From: Trematomus loennbergii
Taxonomy: Eukaryota; Chordata; Actinopteri; Perciformes; Nototheniidae
Assembly (NCBI GenBank): GCA_012861695.1
Contig: JAAOOA010000002.1
Coordinates: 29,514,304-29,578,303, forward strand
Length of the DNA: 64,000 bases
Direction: 5' to 3'
Positions 61,264-64,000 of this stretch are shown in pieces. Position 1 is the first letter of the stretch, and each line of letters starts with the position of its first letter. The translations under genes and the position numbers were made by a program. The notes beneath the pieces were generated by a model. That model had not been told where the DNA came from and made no database searches. It saw only the letters and a list, made by a program, of their open reading frames with translations.

Positions 61264-63122
61264 CTAGACACAAAGAGGAGGCCGCACAGGAAGTCAGAGA
61301 GCGAGCACAGGAAGTGGGTAGTAGACAGATAAGGAGAAGTGGTAAAACAAAAGCAGCTTCCTTCTGTTAATGTGCGCTGAAGAACCTCTCACAAACAGCA
61401 GAGACGCTGCCAGCAGATTATGAATATCTGAATGTAAACAAGTCTAAATCCATTCTGGCCCTGGCTCTTTATAACCACTAATACCGTTTTTAATATTGAT
61501 AAGCACCTGGTAAAATCCTACACTGTTAATACACAATATACCATTAGTACTGACAATAACAACAATGTCTCATTTAAGGGTGCTTTTGCATGATTTCACA
61601 ACAAATTGCACATACTGTACTCTTAATACTCACCATTTATTATAACATGTATTATCACTTTTATTACAATTTCATTCACTATGAAATCATTGAAACTAAA
61701 AGTTGTCTAGGGTCATATTACAGTAAACAATAATATAATATAAAATAACAATTTAAATACAGTGATTATTGCATATAGGAAAACACATATTGGTGCATTC
61801 AAGTGATGCTAGTAACTCTGACATTCAAGACATCAGAGTCAAACTTCCACATTTCGCCCATTTGACCTACTTTAAGAAAATGCTATATATTCTCAAAATC
61901 CCTCATCTACAATGTTGCAAGCTCCCCACACATGTAACAATAAGCAAACATACATTGTAAATGTAGACTACCTCTCTGCACCTGCAACATCCAAGGTTGG
62001 AAAAGCTGGACAACAACAAAAACTATTACATAAATATATCTCACAGGCTTACATTGTTTCATACTGTAGTATAATTAAAGAAAACTGTGGTGTGTTTAAG
62101 AAGATAGTATGTTATTTGTAGGTTAGTTCAAATGGTTTTGCATGTAATGTCAGCAGTGTGGTCGTTTAACACCTGTCCCTGCTTCCAAATTACATCTGTA
62201 ATTAAAATGGTCACAGTTTGAAGCACTGGAAGATACATTTTGTTCTGCCTCCTCCACATTTAACCCCATGTGCTGAGCAAACACTGAGGATGTTCTGTGA
62301 CCTGTCTCACCAAGACTATTTATACTTATCTCTGTTCCTCTGGAATAAGGCCAAGGACTATCAGCAGCAGCATCTCTGGGATTTCAAAACAACACCTTTC
62401 CTGAGGCAGAGTTTAATACCACAGGCAGGTATTCTTCTTATTGATTTTGCTCAAGTATCAATTGTTTTCATTTCGCAAAAAAGTGGCTGTATTTTTGACC
62501 ATTTAGTGTTCGTATTTGTCTGGCTTGACTTATTGGTGAATTTACTGCTATTTCCTTCTCCGAGGAAGCATACATTTTTCTAAAGGTGCAAGATGTTCAA
62601 AACAATCAATGATCAGATAAAGACCCTTCCCCGAAAAGCAATTGTCCAATAATGTCTAAGCAGCCGGCATGGCAAGTCTGTAGGGCAAACATGATTAGGA
62701 TTTCCATGCAGTACATCTGCATCTATTATCATTTACAATTGTGTTATGTGCCATTAATTGTGAGAGCTTTACCATGTTTTTAGAGTTTTGTGTTTTTTTA
62801 GTACAATTTTGAGATACCGCTACTTTACACTAATACTCCACAACGTTTTTGGAAGCCAATGTTGTACTTTGTATTAAACTTAATTTAACAGCTTTAGTTA
62901 CTTATAGATTCAGATTCATTAGATAATACCAAATATAAATGAATTAGTAAATATACATACATCACTCTGAGGTTAAGCAAGTATATACACAACTAAATTA
63001 CCTCCACCTTTACCAGCTGTAATAGATTAAATAATTCATCAATAATTATAAAACAGTAATTTAATAAATATGATTCTTACATGGGTCATTACACATAACA
63101 ATTACTTTTATTTTAGGTACTC
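61264..63122. other. ankrd13b intron or upstream DNA
   Basis: No further ankrd13b exon could be recognised. The sequence is AT-rich, with part of a dispersed repeat at 62793-63060. The next upstream exon must lie beyond the window or be too short to see. Confidence 0.45.
62793..63060. repeat. Dispersed teleost repeat, copy 2 (diverged)
   Basis: The stretch gctactttacactaatactc, then cacaacgttttt, gtactttgta and aacagctttagttacttata resembles the tactttatacttctactccactac...acagctttagttacta part of the same common fish repeat seen at 36685-37060. It is partial and diverged. Confidence 0.45.
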
Positions 63123-63125
63123 TAA

Positions 63126-63890
63126 TGGCGTGTTTCCACTACAGCGCGGAGCCCGGTTTAAGAGGGCTGTGACGTCAGCGGCCCGTCTTTGGTTGCGTTT
63201 CCACTTGGCCTAGTACCGGCCGGCGGGTCCTAATTCACAGTTTTTCTGGCCTCATAAAATCGTGGGTCTAGGGCCAGAGACAACGAGGCTGAGTCGGGCT
63301 GAGTATGCTAAACTAGAGAGAGCATCGCTGGCAAGGGGGCTACAACTACAACAAGATGGACATATTTGACCGTGATTTAATTGTAATACACGTTTCAAAA
63401 TGATGCCGAAGTAACAACATACTGATACCGGTTAGTAAAAACCATGAATTAATGCTTTGTCAAGTCTGCAGACAGACGGCAGGTGAAAAACCTTTTAAAA
63501 TGCGTGTTTTCTAAATGGAGATTGGCTAAACTAACACAGTATATGCTCCGACCGTCCACACTCACAACAACGGCCTATACAGACATAAATAAAGCAGCGA
63601 CTGTATTCACCATGACACAGGCAGTCTGTGGTTTGTACTTGTTTAACTTTTGTCTAGTTTCTGAACATATATGAGGAGCTGTGAGCTCTGTGTGCTAACA
63701 GCTAACGGCTGTGTTGTTTTTCTGGGGTTCTCATTGAAGATGACGTCACGGCTCCGCCTACACTGCGTTACTATAGATACTACCCCAGTTCCTAAACTGT
63801 AATGGCAATGCGCCATAAAGTGAGCCAGTCCTAACGAGGCCTAGCCATACCGAGCGAGGCCGAGCGAGGCCGTGTAGTGGAAACGCGCCA
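63126..63890. mobile_element. TAA-flanked DNA transposon / MITE (765 bp)
   Basis: The left end is tggcgtgtttccactaca and the right end is tgtagtggaaacgcgcca, its reverse complement with one mismatch. TAA flanks both sides (63123-63125 and 63891-63893), which fits the TWA target of PIF/Harbinger elements. The interior repeats the terminal theme (tgcgtttccacttggcc near 63194) and has CCGAGCGAGG direct repeats near the right end, plus two perfect TGACGTCA palindromes (63170-63177 and 63741-63748). No intact transposase was seen. Confidence 0.82.
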
Positions 63891-64000
63891 TAAGTGAAAG
63901 GGGGGGGTTGGAAATGTGCCGCCATGCTTCAATGATGATGGCAAAATATTCTTCCAGTATCTTAAATACATAATCCATGATCATACAAATATGAAAGAAT

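Overview
The window looks like nuclear DNA from a ray-finned fish, probably a percomorph-type teleost. The evidence is short to medium introns, long (AC)n/(TG)n microsatellites, many small DNA-transposon relics and L2/Rex-like LINE tails, and three vertebrate genes in the order SLC6A4 - SSH2 - ANKRD13B, which agrees with the neighbourhood of these genes on human 17q11.2. No prokaryotic, viral or CRISPR-like feature was seen.

Layout. Bases 1-4.3 kb: a MITE with perfect 31-bp inverted ends, then upstream sequence and a possible non-coding first exon. 4.35-16.86 kb (+): slc6a4, the plasma-membrane serotonin transporter, with 13 coding exons. 16.9-24.8 kb: non-coding DNA with microsatellites and a TTAA-flanked MITE. 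24.9-55.97 kb (+): ssh2, slingshot phosphatase 2, with first exons at two places (24.9 kb and 37.8 kb); its long 5' introns are full of hAT, TTAA-type and LINE relics, some nested. 57.45-61.26 kb (-): the last two coding exons and 3' UTR of ankrd13b, convergent with ssh2. 61.3-64 kb: ankrd13b intron or upstream DNA with a teleost repeat and a TAA-flanked MITE.

The three genes do not form a known pathway. slc6a4 takes serotonin back up into cells, SSH2 activates cofilin by dephosphorylation, and ANKRD13B is a ubiquitin-binding endocytic adaptor. They are neighbours by conserved synteny.

The most consequential observation concerns the sequence itself. At five or six places in slc6a4 and ssh2, an otherwise conserved reading frame is off by one (once by two) missing bases. 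Adding the missing bases restores homologous protein, exon phases and total lengths (about 669 and 1261 residues). This looks like uncorrected deletion errors in a long-read assembly more than decay of two genes. Other points of note are an alternative ssh2 first exon that splices in the same phase, a (TG)n tract in place of the polypyrimidine tract at one ssh2 acceptor, a GC-AG intron in slc6a4, and perfect CRE palindromes carried by three unrelated MITEs. I found no convincing previously undescribed system.
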